Below the pieces are notes generated by a model that saw nothing but the letters and a program-made list of their open reading frames with translations, did not search any database and was not told the origin of the DNA. A DNA stretch of 21,471 nt from Paulinella micropora (Eukaryota > Cercozoa > Imbricatea > Euglyphida): positions 48,889-70,359 of the forward strand of contig BJOX01000338.1 in assembly GCA_009731375.1 (NCBI GenBank), given 5' to 3'. The translations under genes and the position numbers were made by a program. This document shows, in pieces, positions 1 through 9,207 of this stretch; the stretch's first letter is position 1; each line of letters opens with the position of its first letter.

Positions 1-790
1 GGGGGGGGGGGGCGCCGGGTGTCACTGTACGGCCGCAAAGTCGCACAGTGTGAGGAAGGTTAGAGGTAGATGATCATTATATCTCTCTTTTCTTGTTTTC
101 ATTGCATTTTATAGTTTTATTTGTGTTGCAAACGATCCCTGACATGAGGTAAGACTTGTGCTGAGGGATGGGATGGGAAATCGGACTGCATGTCAGCTGG
201 TGGCAGTGTGGGGCCGCTAAGTGGTCCCCCGAGCGGGGTTGTGCAACAAACAGCAAATAATATATTTGTAGCATTTGTTTTCCTTGCACTTTCAAAGATT
301 ATTTGTGATTCTGGTGCAATGCGAAATGCCTTGGGCATGCGAAGAGAGCGCGGGTGGGACTGTGCGGTACTGGGGAGCGGTTTATGCGTGTTCAAGTGGC
401 ACCCGACGCGAGAAACATAATGAAATAAATCAATTATTGATTTTTTTAATCAAAACAATCGAAAATACCATGAAAACAAGTATTACGTAGTAATATATAA
501 CCGGTAACACGGGATTTCCATAAAGCGTGGTACGTGATTGGGTTTACTTGCGCGCAGTAGTAATAAGATGGGTCATGCAATGATGCGGAGTCATACCGAA
601 TGATTACTTATAAAATTTAGTAGTGTTTACGTAATTACTGCAAAAATTAATCATAGAAAACGATTGGAAATGAAAATCTTGAAATTTTAATAATATATGC
701 AAACTCCGCAAAATCGTACGACCACAAGCATAGTTAGCGCGGGTAGTATGCGAGATCCAAAGACAAATACTGGGTAGCAACAGTAAGAAA
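1..790. other. AT-leaning flank, no gene seen
   Basis: The window opens with a run of 12 G, which looks like a contig or read end. The rest is of mixed composition and becomes AT-rich after about 420. Open frames are short, lack codon-like composition, and overlap each other on both strands. Small imperfect palindromes are present, such as TATTAC-GTA-GTAATA at 481-495. I expected the retrotransposon's 3' LTR somewhere in 1-1300, but no stretch here resembles the sequence upstream of gag. Confidence 0.6.
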
Positions 791-1000
791 CTAGCCATAG
801 GAAAGGGACACGGCTTTGGACTCCATATCTGTTAAAATACTACCTAAGTCCATTCTTAGAGATAACAAAAGAGAGCCTAACATGACATGATACACGGGAA
901 AAGACCCTGCCTTACCCTCCGTGAGGTGCGACGGCCCCGAAGGTATCTTGACGGGCCAGTAGTTGATGTTCCACCAGGGGTCGGAATAGCTTCGGGCTAA
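791..1000 (-). other. Possible coding remnant, 69-codon open frame
   Basis: An open frame runs from just after a TAG (ending near 1001) to a TAG at 791-793. It has no ATG near its start; the first Met is about 40 codons in. The residues look more protein-like than neighbouring frames: an aromatic-rich start with PWWNINYWPV, then a hydrophobic stretch near GSLLLSLRMDLGS. It begins about 300 bp downstream of the retrotransposon's last stop on the same strand. It could be a fragment of an older gene or element, or chance. I do not recognise the family. Confidence 0.2.
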
Positions 1001-1303
1001 CTATGTTGGCGCGCAGCAATGCCCGTTGATGTGGTTGACATTGCACATTATACCCACCTCCTCTCGAGTTGCACACCCGCCTCCCGCGGCAATGGCATGA
1101 GTGGTGTATGATAAGTTATTCCCCACAGAGTGTCTTAGATATTAATAATGCTCGCTCTTGTTTGCTCTTTGTTTGGATGGAAGGGGCTCTAAGGCACCCA
1201 ACGGCCCTACGTATACACATAAGCATATCTATACATAGAAGTATGACCCTCTGAAAAATACCAGGGGCCGGTCTGGGTCTGAGGTGTCACGTGGCATGCT
1301 GGG

Positions 1304-1609
1304 CTAGGCTAGCTTGCGCCTCTTCGCCTGCCCCAATTTGGCTTTCTTATATTTGCCTGGTGGTGGTGCCCCGATGAAATGGGTCGCTATGCACTCGGCT
1401 ACTATCTCATCCCACACCCGTGGGGGGATTCGACCGTGCTGTAGATCGAATTGGTAATCCAGCACCATCCTAGGCCACGCCTGTATTTGCCACGGCGTGT
1501 AGCCTTCAGACTCGTCCGTGATGCCTTTCCAGAACGTTTCGACCTGGTTGGAGTCGCGGTACACCGGATAGAAAATCCGCGATTCCGGCTCGTCGAGGTC
1601 CTGGTGTGA
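1304..1609 (-). pseudogene. pol: Post-integrase C-terminal module, second half
   Basis: This segment is in the same frame as the GPY/F-containing segment upstream and is separated from it by a single TGA at 1610-1612. It is about 101 codons and ends at a TAG. It carries an aromatic-rich stretch (FYPVYRDS, later FWKG and YTPWQIQAW), then a short LQHGRIPPRVWDEI helix-like region and a lysine/arginine-rich end (GKYKKAKLGQAKRRKLA). The end could serve as a nuclear localisation signal. The pattern suggests a small beta-barrel chromatin-reader-like fold, comparable in position to the chromodomains of chromoviruses, but it has no recognisable chromodomain signature. Function is inferred from position only. 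Confidence 0.6.
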
Positions 1610-2242
1610 TCAATAGAACTGCAGTACGGGCGGCTCGGCTTTGATTACCTTGCTTGTGTGCGTGACCCGAGTCTGCGGCTCCCATTCTCTCACTTTCATG
1701 AGGAAGAAATCGTTGAGGCAATCGTCGCCGACATGTGCCTCTGGTGGCCGCAGAAGGTATATCTTTCCGACGTGCCAGTGCATGGTTTTCACGTCGTCGG
1801 CCGACCTCAGCTTTGATTCAGCTGGCGGGCGTCTCGGCACCGGTTCAACCTTCTCCTCCTGTTCCGACTGCAGGTGGTTGGTCGGCCCTGGCGCGATAAC
1901 GTCCCCCTCGGAAGCGTCGGCTTGTTCAGCCGCGACTTCTTCGGCTTCGTTATTATTCGGATCATTCCCCTCGGCTTCGGCCGGCAAGGGTTGTGTCGGG
2001 TCCTCTTTCGCCTCGGCCGTCTTGTCTCGGCGCTTGGGCGGCGGCCTTAAACTGTGTTCCAGCTTCTGTACCGCTTCCATCATCGTTTTGTTGCGATCCA
2101 GCATGGGGTTAAAACGCATCAGCCGCCGTACATGTACTACTAGCGTCTTACCCTTTCCCTGTATTCGGTATGTCAAAGCACCTACTTGTTCTACAACAGT
2201 GTAAGGGCCTTGCCACATCGGGAAGAGTTTGACGCTAATCAA
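1610..2242 (-). pseudogene. pol: Integrase GPY/F region and C-terminal extension
   Basis: The segment opens with SVKLFPMWQGPYTVVEQVG, the GPY/F motif of Ty3/gypsy integrase C-termini, which contacts DNA and multimerises. It continues with a Tyr/Arg strand ending at VVHVRRLMRFNP. About 95 low-complexity acidic and Pro/Glu-rich residues follow, then a new ordered stretch (HWHVGKIYLLRPPEAHVGDD, then FFLMKVREWEP) up to an in-frame TGA at 1610-1612. The first codons belong to a frame that continues upstream only after a one-base shift near 2245. The acidic linker joining integrase to a second folded module is atypical for simple gypsy elements. Confidence 0.85.
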
Positions 2243-2244
2243 GT

Positions 2245-2507
2245 TGGTACCTGGGGTACGTACAGGAAGACTAAGTCCCCTTTATGGTATTCCCCCGACT
2301 CATACTTGACTTTGTTCGGCGTCTGCTGGTTTGTTTGTGAGCCTCTTCGGCCTCCCGCGCCTTCATGACGTAGTGTCTGGCTTCCGCCATGACTCGTAGG
2401 CGACATGCCATCAGCTCATCATGCTCCAAAAAGCCCCCTTCCGGGAGGTTTGGTAACACCAGCTCCTCCGGAATCCTCAAGTGCTGGCCGTATACCGGAA
2501 TCTTCAA
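2245..2507 (-). pseudogene. pol: Integrase C-terminal linker, broken in two frames
   Basis: This is the stretch between the integrase core and the GPY/F motif. The frame entered near 2507 reads VYGQHLRIPEELVLPNLPEG, the usual post-core segment of gypsy integrases, followed by a charged helix. Near 2330 the coding frame moves by one base; the following frame reads about 28 codons that include a GDLVFLYVP strand, typical just before GPY/F. Near 2245 it shifts again into the GPY/F frame. Each shift is consistent with one missing base. A frame left uncorrected runs to a TAG at 2271. Confidence 0.8.
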
Positions 2508-3444
2508 GTGGCTTTTCCTCCCAATGCACTCGATGCGGTGTTGTTCATGGAGAACACAAAAGACGGTAAGGCCTTATGCCATATGTGCTGATTATCGCGA
2601 CAATACTGCTGGAGCGCGGCCTTGAGCGGTCTATGGACCCTCTCGATTTTGCCGTTGCTCTCTGGTGAATATGCAATTACGTATTTCCACTTAAAGCCCC
2701 ACACTGTGGACAGCCGAGCGGAGAGTTCGTTCGTAAACTCCGATCCCCGATCGCTGTACACATTATTTGGCACTCCGGTACATCGGAAGACATGGTCGAC
2801 CAGGGCCTCGCATGTCGATTCCGCATCCCTTTCCACCACTGGTACCGCGAACACATAATTCGAGAAGCGGTCTGTAGCTGTCAGGATGTACCAATAATTG
2901 TGGGTCTCCGATCGCGGTAGCGGTCCTACGTAATCAACATGCAAAGTTTCGAACAGGTTCTCAACAAGCTTGTATTCGCCATAAAGGCCTCTCTGAGCGT
3001 TGTTGTGTGGTGTCTTGGTTTGCTTGCAGTGTTCGCATGTGTCGACTGTGTCGGCAATGGATTTCTGCATGCCATGCCACCAAAACCTGCGTGAAATAAA
3101 CCATGACATTTTATCCCTTCCCGTGTGTGAGTTGAGAGCAGAGCGGTGAGTGGCTAAAAGGATCGCCTTGCGTAACTGGGTTGGTACCCACAGTGTCCAC
3201 TTTGAAGGCGTCTTTTCCCACTTACCGCCTGCCCCCTTATACCACAGGAGGTTATCATGCCAGGTCATCGTTTTCTTATGGGCTCTTATTTCTCTCGTCT
3301 CAGGATTTGCTATCGGGTCAATAGCGTGAGCAATGAAGGGGCCCCATTCCTTAGAGCTCTTCGCCAACTGACCAAACACCTCGGGGCTTGCCACCGTCAT
3401 ATCCATGTCATCCAGCTGGAGAGCACTGGTGACTAGGTTATAGG
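2504..3444 (-). pseudogene. pol: Retrotransposon integrase core
   Basis: Integrase inserts the element's cDNA into the host genome. Counting residues from the Met at 3406, the N-terminal zinc-binding residues are H87, H94, C124 and C127, with the expected GRDKM and RFWWHGM between them. The catalytic triad is D158 (LHVDYVGPLP), D219 (VYSDRGSEFT) and E255 (NGKIERVHR). D219 and E255 are 35 residues apart, the canonical D-35-E spacing. All catalytic and zinc residues are present. The frame is continuous from about 3444 to a TGA at 2504; upstream it joins the RNase H frame through a one-base shift at a run of four G near 3435-3445. It ends in NNTASSALGGKAT, where a further one-base shift interrupts it. 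Confidence 0.93.
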
Positions 3445-4253
3445 CCCCTCTGTTCGGTGTGTTCGCTCGGCAGCCGCGATAATCGCCGACCTTTCAGGGT
3501 GAACATGCTGGGGTACCCAGAACGACTGCGTCCTATCCGCGAAAAATGCGTTAAAGGAGTGTTCATGTTCATGGGTCTGACCCGGTTTTATATCTCCCTC
3601 GCTGAGGATGTCCGACTGGGTGTCGATCTCCTCCAGCAGGTCTTGCCAGTCCTCAGCTTCGTGTTGCGCGCAGCACACGCGACGTATGCATTGCAGCTGG
3701 TCCAACAGTTCAGCTTGAGAATCGGGTCTATATCCCGGTATCCAGCTTTGCGCGTTGGTGGCCATGTATGCCATCCCTGCCGGCAACGTGTCTTTGAAAT
3801 CTGCTGTATGCTCCGTGGCCGTCCAGTCATCATCGGCTGTCCATCCGACTAGGCAGGCCGTGGGAGTTTCTAATGCAAAGCGGTCTAATCCGTCGCCTAC
3901 AGAGCCTTTCACCCGAGGCATCCGTGATAGGCTATCTGGGACCGTATTTTCTTTACCTTTAATGTACTCGATGGTGAAATCATACAAGGCCAGCTCCGAC
4001 TGCCATCGGGCCAGTCGTCCCGTATGTTCTCGGTCCATGAGCCATCTAAGGTTGGCATGATCTGTTTGAACCAATATGTTCGGAGCACCCCACAAGTACT
4101 CCCTCAGCCGACTGAGCGCCCAAACTATCGCCAACGCTTCGCGTTGTCTGGTGCAGTAGTTGACTTGTTCGGGCGTCAACTTCTTGCTGACGAACATGAT
4201 CGGTCTCAACTGTTTGTGGTCAGACTCGTATTGTTGTAAGACGGCCCCGACCG
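3433..4253 (-). pseudogene. pol: RNase H domain and RNase H-integrase linker
   Basis: RNase H removes the RNA strand during reverse transcription. From the codon at 4209, E24 (CTRQREALAIVWAL) and D50 (VQTDHANLRWL) match conserved RNase H positions, and GRLARWQSELALYDFTIEYI followed by NTVPDSLSR is the typical gypsy RNase H end. The first catalytic Asp (VATDA) lies just across a frameshift near 4256. After residue 100 comes a linker of about 155 acidic residues with no recognised fold, leading to integrase. The segment ends at a TAG at 3433. Confidence 0.9.
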
Positions 4254-4258
4254 CGTAT

Positions 4259-4617
4259 TTACGCGTCGGTTGCTACAACAAAACGCTTCTCAAAGTCGGG
4301 GAGGACCAAGACCGATCCGCCCTCTGTGAGGGGGTCTCGTGTCAACGCCTCCTTCAGCTTTGTGTATACCTCCGCCGCCTTTGGCGGCCACTCGCCATCC
4401 GGGTCGCCGTGAAGGCAGAAGTCCCGTAATGGTTTGACAAAGTCCTGGAAGTTCGGAATAAATTCCGAGTACACCTGTGCCATACAGAGGAAGGAATGCA
4501 GTGCTGTGCGTGTGTTTGGGCGTGGAAGGGAACGGATAGCGTCCCGCTTCTCCGGCTTCAACACTATTACCCCATCCTTGACTCTGTACCCTAGATAATC
4601 GACCTTAGCGAACGAAC
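4259..4617 (-). pseudogene. pol: RT thumb/connection and start of RNase H
   Basis: The frame picks up at about 4617 with a FAKVDYLG strand, the usual motif following the YxDD core of gypsy RTs. It continues through LKPEKRDAIRSLPRPNTRTAL and FIPNFQDFVKPLRD, which are thumb and connection motifs, and into the first RNase H strand (VLPDFEKRFVVATDA). It then reaches a TAA at 4259-4261. The next conserved residues (YAVGAVLQQYESD) continue one frame away, so the stop is caused by an indel, not a point mutation. On the upstream side the RT frame stops at 4605, again through an indel. Confidence 0.88.
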
Positions 4618-5721
4618 ACTTCTAGGTTCAACCTGAGGCCGAAGGCTTCTAGGCGTCTCAAGATGTCCGACACGTGATCCAGGTGCTCCGCTTCTGTTTT
4701 CGAGTAAATAACGATATCATCGATGTAACAAAAGCTATACTGGTTAGTATGTCCGTAAGTTTCGGTGAACTTCGGATCACCGTACTTCGGGTCGGACAGA
4801 GCTTGATTCATGCAATCCTGAAAGATAGCCGGGGCGGTTTTCAATCCCATCGGGAGGACTGTCCACTGGTACAGTCTCCCGCCGACGGCGAAGGCCGTCA
4901 GTGCCCGACTCTCCACATCCAAATGGATGTTCCAGAATCCATTCTTCAAGTCTAGCTTTGTAAAGAACTTAGCATCCCGGAGTCGATTGAGGCCATCCCG
5001 CATACGGGGTATTGATGCCTCAACGCTCTTGATGATCTTATTGAGCCTCGTGTAATTGATGCAAAATCGTTGCTTGCCATCCGGCTTTGGCGCAAGCCGA
5101 ACCGGTGATCGGTACTCCGACCATGACGGTTCTATTAGCCGTTTAGCCAACATATCTTGGATCATTTCCTCGCAGATCTGCTCCTCCTTGTAACTGAGGC
5201 GCGATCCGCGGAGACGAGGCATCGTCTGTCCCACTTGTCGCTCTATCTTAGCAGCAGTGTGCGTCACGCCGCCGGCTACAAGGGGTCCAAAAAGTGTTTT
5301 ATTCTTCAGAAACTGAGCCTTGAGATCGCGAATAAAGTCCGGTGACCCTGACTGTCGCGCCACGACTTCGTCGATGATCTCTTCGACCGGTTTCTGGTCT
5401 CTCGGGTCATCCGGGTACTCTAAGATGCAGTCCGGATCCTCAACCTCATCCTTCGCGTCCCTGCCTGGGTATCGCGTGGTGGACTGGTTGTCCCATGTTG
5501 CAAACTCCTGAAGTTCTACTAACATATCGGCGTATTGTTTCGCTGCCGACTTGTGAAAGAACCACGGAAAGATCTGAAAGGCAATCTCCCGCATGTCATC
5601 CACCTTTCGGGTCAGTAGTTTGGTTCTGTATGCCAGACCATCCTGCCTTGATCCTAATCGGAATGCCATGAGTGGTTTAGCCTGTCGACTAGGTATCGGT
5701 TTTTGGTCATCGACCACCCTA
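4605..5721 (-). pseudogene. pol: Reverse transcriptase domain
   Basis: RNA-dependent DNA polymerase. In order the sequence shows a fingers motif (SPVRLAPKPDGKQRFCINYT), the first catalytic Asp in FFTKLDLKNGFWNIH, the LPMGLKTAPAIFQ motif, and the catalytic FCYIDDIVIYS. All three catalytic Asp are present. Between FQDCMNQAL and YIDD there are about 15 more residues (rich in Gly, Tyr and Thr) than in typical gypsy RTs. Upstream of the fingers the frame is open for about 180 residues of charged linker back to the assembly gap. The segment ends prematurely in EVFVR and a TAA, where the K-C-x-F motif should be. Confidence 0.94.
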
Positions 5722-5731
5722 NNNNNNNNNN
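5722..5731. other. 10-N contig join inside pol
   Basis: Ten N separate two contigs. The roughly 20 bases on the left end (ttggtcatcgaccaccct-like) recur on the right side with minor differences (ttgtcatcgaccaccat). The gap is therefore probably an unmerged overlap and not missing sequence. Peptides on both sides contain the same VVDD motif. Confidence 0.85.
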
Positions 5732-6801
5732 TTTTTGTCATCGACCACCATATCCAATACATCCCTCCACCACATCACGGTGGGGTGTATCGGGAGTATA
5801 ATGGTGATGTCTTCGCCCCGATCCAACCTCTCAGCCAGGAGTTTCGGCACCTTCGATAGGTTCTCGGGCTGTATAGGCTCCGATCCCTTGTACCATAGTT
5901 TTAACTTTTCCATCACATTATCGTCCTCTGTGAGGCGTTTAGATGCATGGAAAACCAAGCTCGATTTGACCCTTATGAATTCATGAGGCCGTTTCTGCCC
6001 TCCCCCATATAGGTAGGTTTGGTCAAAGCCGTGCCATGATTCATCCTGCTTCCGCAGCAGCAAGATTTGGGCCTCGCGCTCAGCTGCTAAATCCTCGAAG
6101 CCCGCCCATGGGCCGGTCAGCTCCGGGACATAAACATTCGTGTATACCCATGCTGTGCCAGCGGGCGTAACACGCTGCTGTGTCCGTATATCATGCGGTA
6201 TGGGGGGTGCGGGCGGGATCAAGGTCACCTGCGCTCTCCCCCTATACGGGTGATCTACCGGACGTTCTGGACTAGGGTTAAGTATGGGGTATTCCGCCAC
6301 ATGTCGGCCCCTTCCATACTTAATAACATCCTGCCCTAATAAAAGCTGAGCTTCCATCATCTTCAGATCAGGTTTACCCAGCACTATCGTTCCCGGGAAA
6401 TCTGGCACCACCAATACGTGTATTGTGTGTGTCATGCCAGTCGGGAATTCCACCGTCAACGGTATACGACCAATAATCGCACTACTTCCGTCGTTAGCAC
6501 CCCGGATATATCCGAGCTTCCCTTCGCGCGTGAAATCGAATAACTTTCCGAATTTATCTATAAATCTTTTTCCCGCGAAGGTGATTTGTGCCATGCTATC
6601 GTTACCGGTGTCCAGGTGGGCGTTGAGCTCCCGCCAAAATAGACGGGTGTAGCTCATGTCCCTTGCCTCCGCTGCAGGGAGGTCCTGGGGTTCGGCTGTC
6701 GACATGAGGGCTTGTTGCAGTTCCATCTCAGCATACCTGCGCGCCCTCCGACGTTGGGCATCGCCAAGCTTGTCCGGGTCCACCAAGGGTCTTAGTCCCA
6801 T
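5732..6801 (-). pseudogene. pol: Aspartic protease and long protease-RT spacer
   Basis: Retropepsin-like protease that would process the polyprotein. From the Met at 6801 the active-site motif is HLDTGND with D64, T65, G66. The flap-side motif is TIVLGKPDL at about residues 139-146, with the hydrophobic strand HTIHVLVVPDF before it. From residue 150 to the gap there are over 200 residues of spacer with a Pro-rich patch (IPPAPPIPHD) and helical charged regions, with no fold I recognise. That is long for a gypsy protease-RT junction. An upstream in-frame extension to about 6890 exists, so the Met at 6801 may not be a true start. Confidence 0.88.
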
Positions 6802-7175
6802 CTGGCTTACGACCGCCGGAGCAACGCTTGGACCATCCGTGGGCCCGGGAGCACTACAGGATTCTGTGCTGTGAATGGTGATGCAGTATACATGTTGTCT
6901 GTGTGTGGGGGGAATGCATGGTCAATATGGTAAACTGTGGTGCAGTAGATGGGCATGGTAAACTGTGGTGCTTGGTAAGTATGAGGTGGTGATCAAGCCC
7001 ACCGGTGGTGGAGAATGAAATCCCGAAGTGGATTGTTGGGCATATGGGTTAGGGCTACCCCCCGCTGGAAAAGATGTAGATGCGTATGGGTTTGGAGAAT
7101 GTCGCGGCCCCTGTCCCCAATACGGGTTCGAGGAACTCGATGAGCTCGACGACGATGACCAGTATGGCTAGGTGA
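6802..7175 (-). pseudogene. gag: Gag C-terminal Ser/Pro/Tyr-rich tail, frame-shuffled
   Basis: The gag frame runs to a TGA at 6993, but from about 7170 a neighbouring frame has the more regular composition: repeated PYW, NPYW and NPYA motifs separated by Ser and Pro runs. A one-base loss near 7170 would connect it. Near 6930-6990 the best-looking frame changes again. A 16-bp direct repeat (tggtaaactgtggtgc) occurs twice, 29 bp apart, at about 6928 and 6957. No CX2CX4HX4C zinc knuckle is visible in any frame. The tail leads in the same frame towards the protease. Confidence 0.6.
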
Positions 7176-7940
7176 ACTTGAGGGGGATCTCTGATAGGAG
7201 CTGGACCCCGTATAAGAGTGGTCTCCCCATGAGGTGGATGTGACGAAGGACAGTATGTCGAACTGTGGTTCGTTTGCCTTGGCCTGATGATCAGGCACCG
7301 ACAATCCTACAGCCTGCATGGCCTGCAGTAAGATGTTTGCCCGCCGCATACGTTCGTCCTTGTTCGATTTAGAGCCGAAGATCTTCTTCACAAAAGCTGC
7401 ATCCCACGCTGATACTTCGACCAATCGGTCAACGCGAAAACTCTGAAGCGAGAATGCGCGGTCATCGGCATCCTGTGCCTGTGACAAGACGTTGCGAATG
7501 TATCTTTCCCCCGTTGTTCGGCCTTTGGTGGTCGTTGCTCTAGCGATGCCCTTAAGGACTGCCACCAGTAACATCGCCAAATCAGCACGAACAAGGGGCG
7601 TGATCAACTTCTGTGGGAGGTCCACGATTTCGTTGTGTGGCACATCGGCTTCCCACATACGTTGTGCCGTTGCCAACACCAGGTCGGCGACGATAACAGG
7701 GTCGCACATGAAACCCCAGTTGGCTCCCTTTACAAATTGTTCGAGCAGGTAATGAGATTGCCCGGGAGGCTTCAATTGTCCCCCTTGAATCAATCGGCCC
7801 GCTTCCTCATCCCATTGTGGCCATTTGTGCGTTAACAAGTCTTGGGATGCCCAACGACTGGCTTTGTTGGCTAATATCTGTTTAGTGTCCGCAGCGGTTA
7901 GACTGAACTGTCCAATCGTGCTGTCTAGACACGTATAGCC

Positions 7941-8164
7941 CAACAAAAGCAAGATACCTTCTCCATAATCAATATTGACTTGCGGGTTATACTTGCCATA
8001 GTCAAAAGTTGTGGCCTTGTCAAGCCGAGTCAGAGCTCGTTCGACCANNNNNNNNNNCAACAAAAGCAAGATACCTTCGCCATAATCAATATTGACTTGC
8101 GGGTTATACTTGCCATAGTCAAAAGTTGTGGCCTTGTCAAGCCGAGTCAGAGCTCGTTCGACCA
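7941..8164. repeat. 107-bp direct duplication flanking the gap (assembly artefact)
   Basis: Two near-identical 107-bp copies lie on either side of ten N. The duplicated peptide contains ALTRLDKATTFDYGKY. The precise abutment of both copies against the N run points to an assembly overlap and not to a biological tandem duplication. Confidence 0.9.
8048..8057. other. 10-N contig join inside gag with duplicated ends
   Basis: The 107 bases at 7941-8047 recur at 8058-8164 with a single visible difference (t at 7962, g at 8079). The two contigs therefore overlap and were placed end to end with 10 N. The insertion of 117 bp keeps the reading frame, so the gag frame passes through. Confidence 0.95.
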
Positions 8165-8910
8165 ATTTGTCGTTCGCTTTCTTTTGTTCTTCCGTGGTGT
8201 TTGAAGGTCGGTTGTGTCCGCCACCCCCTTGGTTTCCCTGGGGCGGGACAACTACCGTCTTGTGAAAGAAGACGAATGTCGTTCCCTCTGGGACGACAGT
8301 TGCTCTGCCATCATTGCCATATGTGACATGAACCTCGTTCGCTAGGCGAATTCGGAGGATGTCACTGATGGTCTGTGCTACTAACTCGCACATAGCGAGG
8401 AAGTTGCACCAATAGAGCTTTACTGCCGGATGGGGAGCGATTTTCTTCTCCACCGCCTTACCACCTCTAAAAGCTTTCTCAAACACCATGGTGGCCCTGA
8501 AGTATTTGAACTTCGTTGCCATCCTACTCACCCAGGTCCACTGATGCTGTTCGATTGTATCAAGCAGCTCGTTAAGGGTGTCCCGGGCTTGGGCAGCTGC
8601 TGTTGAATCGTCCTCAGAGGGGAGAAGCTGTTTCTTCCAGCTCTTGTGCTCTGTGAGGGTGAGATTCCAAATTGCAACCGCAGCACTCAGGTTTCGTGCT
8701 GAAACTATATTCCAAGCTTGTATCTCCGAGATAAACACCAGCAACCCTGCCGAGTTGGGCCACTTTGTGTCTGTAGCTAGTTCTTTATCTGGGTCCTGTG
8801 TGAAAGGGAAAGTGAGAGAGGGTTGCAGATCCTTTTTCTCGACGAATAAGGTATTCAGCAGCGCTGGGTACCTGTGGTGGTTTATCTGCCACGCTTCGTC
8901 TAATAAGGAG

Positions 8911-9207
8911 TCACGCACGGTTGTAGAGGTCCATAACATGATGTATGGTAGCGGTACCATTTGCAGTAAGGCTCGGATTGAACAAATGCATTAGTCCAAT
9001 AGCCCCTTGTATCGAGGGTTCCTTGAACATACACCTGTACCAAGTTGCCTCCTCGTACATATTATTCGGGAAAAGATGCATCGAGTTGTCGTTGGGGTTT
9101 GTCCCATGTTCCTCGTCATCTTGAGGGTTGCCTGGCCATCCCTCGGCTGGGCCTCGGTATCGGTCCAGCACTACCTTCGTTTGAATTGCACGAGCCGGAA
9201 TTACCAA
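8911..9207 (-). pseudogene. gag: Gag N-terminal part, second frame
   Basis: An open segment of about 98 codons begins in a frame reached by a one-base shift near 9205-9240. It ends at a TGA at 8911, where the downstream gag frame takes over after another shift within about 8911-8935. It is acidic and Asn-rich at first (PQDDEEHGTNPNDNS), then helical (GAIGLMHLFNPSL). It lies at the amino end of gag, where a matrix-like domain is expected. Confidence 0.65.

Larger units (their letters stand above)
6993..8960 (-). pseudogene. gag: Gag main segment (matrix/capsid region)
   Basis: Gag would form the particle that packages element RNA. This is the longest open segment, 655 codons including an N-gap and a 107-bp duplicated contig end that adds 39 codons, so the true length is nearer 616. 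It is mostly helical by composition, with conserved-looking aromatic blocks (WTWVSRMATKFKYFRATMVF, LYWCNFLAM). The region after 7800 is charged and helical. The assignment to gag rests on position directly upstream of protease and on length; I do not recognise the sequence family. The first residues after 8960 are in a wrong frame until about 8920. Confidence 0.75.

Noticed and set aside
1641-2204. 187-codon plus-strand frame opposite the integrase tail
   Set aside because: It is a shadow of the minus-strand pol coding sequence, which has recognisable motifs.
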